From positions 19,227,528 through 19,291,527 of the forward strand of contig OZ026851.1 in assembly GCA_964023205.1 (NCBI GenBank): 64,000 nt of DNA, read 5' to 3'. Below are positions 60,608-64,000 of the stretch, one piece after another (the first letter of the stretch is position 1; each line of letters begins with the position of its first letter). The stretch is from Lutraria lutraria (lineage: Eukaryota; Mollusca; Bivalvia; Venerida; Mactridae). The notes under the pieces are model-generated. The model was not told the DNA's origin and did no database searches. It was given only the letters and a program-made list of their open reading frames with translations. A program made the position numbers and the translations under genes.

Positions 60608-62334
60608 CAGTCTTCCTGTTACCTACCAGTACTAACCAGTGTTCTGGGATTACCTACCAGTACTAAACAGTGTTCCAGAGTTACCTACCAGTACTAACCA
60701 GTGTTCTGGGATTACCTACCAGTACTAACCAGTGTTCTGGGATTACCTACCAGTACTAACCAGTGTTCTGGGATTACCTACCAGTACTAACCAGTGTTCT
60801 GGGATTACCTACTAGTACTAACCAGTGTTCTGGGATTACCTACCAGTACTAACCAGTGTTCTGGGATTACCTACCAGTACTAACCAGTGCCCTGGGATTA
60901 CCTACCAGTACTAACCAGTGTTCTGGGATTACCTACCAGTACTAACCAGTGCCCTGGGATTACCTACCAGTACTAACCAAGTACTAACCAGTGCTCTGGG
61001 ATTACCTACCAGTACTAAACAGTGTTCTGGGATTACCTACCAGTACTAACCAGTGTTCTGGGATTACCTACCAGTACTAACCAGTGTTCTGGGATTACCT
61101 ACCAGTACTAACCAGTGTTCTGGGATTACCTACCAGTACTAACCAGTGTTCTGGGATTACCTACCAGTACTAACCAGTGTTCTGGGATTACCTACCAGTA
61201 CTAACCAGTGTTCTGGGATTACCTACCAGTACTAACCAGTGCTCTGGGATTACCTACCAGTACTAACCAGTGCTCTGGGATTACCTACCAGTACTAACCA
61301 GTGTTCTGGGATTACCTACCAGTACTAACCAGTGTTCTGGGATTACCTACCAGTACTAACCAGTGTTCTGGGATAACCTACCAGTACTAACCAGTGTTCT
61401 GGGATTACCTACCAGTACTAACCAGTGTTCTGGGATTACCTACCAGTACTAACCAGTGCTCTGGGATTACCTACCAGTACTAACCAGTGTTCTGGGATTA
61501 CCTACCAGTACTAAACAGTGTTCCAGAGTTACCTACCAGTACTAACCAGTGCTCTGGGATTACCTACCAGTACTAACCAGTGTTCTGGGATTACCTACCC
61601 GTTCTAACCAGTGTTCTGGGATTATCTACCAGTACTAACCAGTGTTCTGGGATTACCTACCAGTACTAAACAGTGTTCTGGGATTACCTACCAGTACTAA
61701 ACAGTGTTCTGGGATTACCTACCAGTACTAAACAGTGTTCTGGGATTACCTACCAGTACTAACCAGTGTTCTGGGATTATCTACCAGTACTAACCAGTGT
61801 TCTGGGATTACCTACCAGTACTAACCAGTGTTCTGGGATTACCTACCAGTACTAACCAGTGTTCTGGGATTATCTACCAGTACTAACCAGTGTTCTGGGA
61901 TTACCTACCAGTACTAACCAGTGTTCTGGGATTACCTACCAGTACTAACCAGTGTTCTGGGATTACCTACCAGTACTAACCAGTGTTCCAGAGTTACCTA
62001 CCAGTACTAACCAGTGTTCTGGGATTACCTACCAGTACTAACCAGTGTTCTGGGATTATCTACCAGTACTAACCAGTGTTCTGTGATTACCTACCAGTAC
62101 TAACCAGTGTTCAGGGATTATCTACCAGTACTAACCAGTGTTCTGTGATTACCTACCAGTACTAACCAGTGTTCAGGGATTATCTACCAGTACTAACCAG
62201 TGTTCTGTGATTACCTACCAGTACTAACCAGTGTTCAGGGATTATCTACCAGTACTAACCAGTGTTCAGGGATTATCTACCAGTACTAACCAGTGTTCAG
62301 GGATTATCTACCAGTACTAACCAGTGTTCCGAAA
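60608..62334. repeat. 31 bp minisatellite, 55 copies
   Basis: ACCTACCAGTACTAACCAGT followed by GTTCTGGGATT repeats in a 31 bp register from 60621 to 62306, giving 54 intervals once one 11 bp internal duplication (AAGTACTAACC near 60980) is allowed for. Variants include GTGCCCTGGG, GTGCTCTGGG and TTCCAGAGTT. At 62060-62260 two variants (TCTGTGATTACC and TCAGGGATTATC) alternate, a 62 bp dimer. Confidence 0.97.
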
Positions 62335-63139
62335 AAGAATGTCAACTTTCTACGTCTGTTATTTGTTTTTTTATGTTTACAAACAACCAATTAATCAGAT
62401 AAGATGTTGCCTCTTGTACATCGAGCCTACTCGTAATTTTGACTATTCATAACGCTGGACCTAAGATTGATCAGACAATTAAGGCGCTAAGATGTAAATA
62501 GTCCAGTTTAATTAAGGACCTACAAGGAATCAGTGACATATTGATATTTCGTTATATTAATGTGATATAAACACGTCTCTGATTACAACCTTTGATTATA
62601 ATGATGTGATACGGATCAGTTTATTGACCGTATTATGCTGAGTTGCCTTAAGCACGGAGATGTATTAATCATAGACATTATATCGGTAGAATTAGATACC
62701 CGGGGATTCATCAATAAACTGTGCATCCTAAACTTGAAAACGTCAGATCAAAAATTAGATGTCGTAAAAGCAGTAAAAATTCGTGATGAAGAAAATGCCA
62801 CTTTGAAATTATTTATGCATTTAAATTACATTGTTGACTGCATTAGATGATAAAAAAATACAATAATTTCAACTTGAAATTTAAGACATTTAGCTAGACT
62901 GCTTTGTATTACAAAAGCTCACGAGTGATCACCCTTAAGTCTTCTAGCAAGGATCCTTATGTCATGCTGTTGTTTATTTTTTAAGTATTAGTTTATAAAC
63001 CAAAGAGAAAACGGCACAGTCTTAAAACTACAGATATGTGACTGATGAATTAACGCATGGACACAAGATTTGAACTTCTTTAATCATACAGTACGTGCGT
63101 CATTAGATTTATCATTATAAAAGAAAGAAGTTCATAAAA
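62335..63139. other. Spacer with one short open frame
   Basis: A 71-codon plus-strand ATG frame at 62635-62850 is rich in Lys, Asp and Ile, with no motif. It cannot be supported as a gene. Confidence 0.35.
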
Positions 63140-63436
63140 AATAAAGTCATTATAACTTTTAAATTAAGTCACACACAAAATCATTACAACTTTTATAATG
63201 AAGTCACACACAAAATCATTATAACTTTTATAATGAAGTCACACACAAAATCATTATAACTTTTATAATGAAGTCACACACAAAATCATTATAACTTTTA
63301 TAATGAAGTCACACACAAAATCATTATAACTTTTATAATGAAGTCACACACAAAATCATTATAACTTTTATAATGAAGTCACACACAAAATCATTATAAC
63401 TTTTATAATGAAGTCACACACAAAATCATTATAACA
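63140..63436. repeat. 35 bp minisatellite, 8 copies, each with a hairpin
   Basis: AGTCACACAC recurs every 35 bp from 63167 to 63412. CATTATAA-CTT-TTATAATG in each full unit is a perfect 8 bp stem with a 3-base loop. The first copies differ (TTTAAATTAAG, CATTACAAC), while the rest look identical, a sign of recent amplification. Confidence 0.96.
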
Positions 63437-64000
63437 GACTTCTAGATAGGACTATTACGATATTTAACACAATTGATGGAGAATTTCAAAGTAATATAAA
63501 AACAAAACATTCAGGATAATCGACAAAAAAAAACAGTCATAAAACTGCTAGCTTGTTGTATGACGTTGTTTAGAAAAATAAACATTTTATGTTATAAAAA
63601 ATTAATAAGCGTCAGATATGAAACAATATATTTGTAATTAGCGTTTTAATCTCATTTATGAAGTGCATGTTAACTGATATTTTGAGCGTTCATTGTGTTA
63701 ACATCAATAAACTATTCATACAAAAAAAAACAGCAAAAAGAGCACTAAAATTTTGTATTTTTACCGTGAATTAATTAGTCGAAGTAATGGATGTTATGAG
63801 ACAATTATGAAATTGATTATTTCGTACACTTATACATAACGCACTCTGTGTGTAAGTCATTTCAATTTGCAACGATGCGATAAAAAAATTCTAAGTTCTA
63901 TATCTAAAATTGACAACTAAAACATTAAACCGTTATCTTAGAAATGTCTCGTGGCACAATGTTTTTAGTTTGAAAATGAACAAATATATGGGTATTCATA
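63437..64000. other. AT-rich end of window
   Basis: I see no gene or repeat in this interval. Confidence 0.45.

Noticed and set aside
1..64000. Prokaryotic, plasmid or phage origin of the window
   Set aside because: Coding density is far too low, there are no ribosome-binding sites or operons, and the SINE, LINE and MITE content is that of an animal nuclear genome.

Overview
The window looks like nuclear DNA from a metazoan, most probably a marine bivalve mollusc. Four things point that way: strong AT-richness with almost no coding sequence and no operon-like layout; a tRNA-derived SINE and SINE tails of a kind I recall from molluscs; dispersed elements ending in GGTGAGCTAAAAA, ACGGGCGTATAAAAA or GGGGGCATAAAAA; and a decayed LINE reverse-transcriptase tail of the type common in marine invertebrates. 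The species call is inference from memory, since no search was possible.

Coding content is minimal. One compact minus-strand open frame (4508-4906) encodes a 132-residue protein with a basic GGGNRKS-repeat head and an acidic tail; it is the only good candidate for an intact gene or exon. Two decayed coding regions are visible: a frameshifted pseudogene of unknown family on the minus strand (40084-40714) and the C-terminal tail of a non-LTR retrotransposon on the plus strand (35836-36118). Most other open frames are short, atypical or lie inside repeats.

The rest is dominated by repeats. Twelve tandem arrays are spread along the window: 48/58 bp at 646-1182, 44 bp at 11596-12392, 53/57 bp at 15376-16812, 23 bp x 59 at 17349-18707, 40 bp at 21295-22170, alternating ~155/165 bp monomers inside 25174-26761, 41 bp at 30530-30925, 37 bp x 13 at 39000-39473, ~55-65 bp at 54643-54885, 17 bp at 56405-56492, 31 bp x 55 at 60608-62334 and 35 bp x 8 at 63140-63436. 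Many units carry a self-complementary motif, and several arrays show nested higher-order periodicity.

Between them lie five copies of a pogo/Tigger-like MITE, four of them with clear TA target duplications (23538, 24762, 37389, 45435, 55694), two further inverted-repeat elements (37573-37857 and 47290-47468), a 22-bp-armed inverted repeat (57110-57194), an 18-bp perfect hairpin (44308-44358), and several families of dispersed element that share a subterminal inverted repeat, a 3' hairpin and an A-rich end. CRE-type palindromes TGACGTCA are unexpectedly frequent from 24 kb onward and include a compact four-site inverted cluster at 47829-47877.

I see no defence, biosynthetic or other multi-gene system here. 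The most interesting material is structural: the shared architecture of the terminal-hairpin elements, the palindromic minisatellites, the CRE clusters, and one small orphan-like protein.
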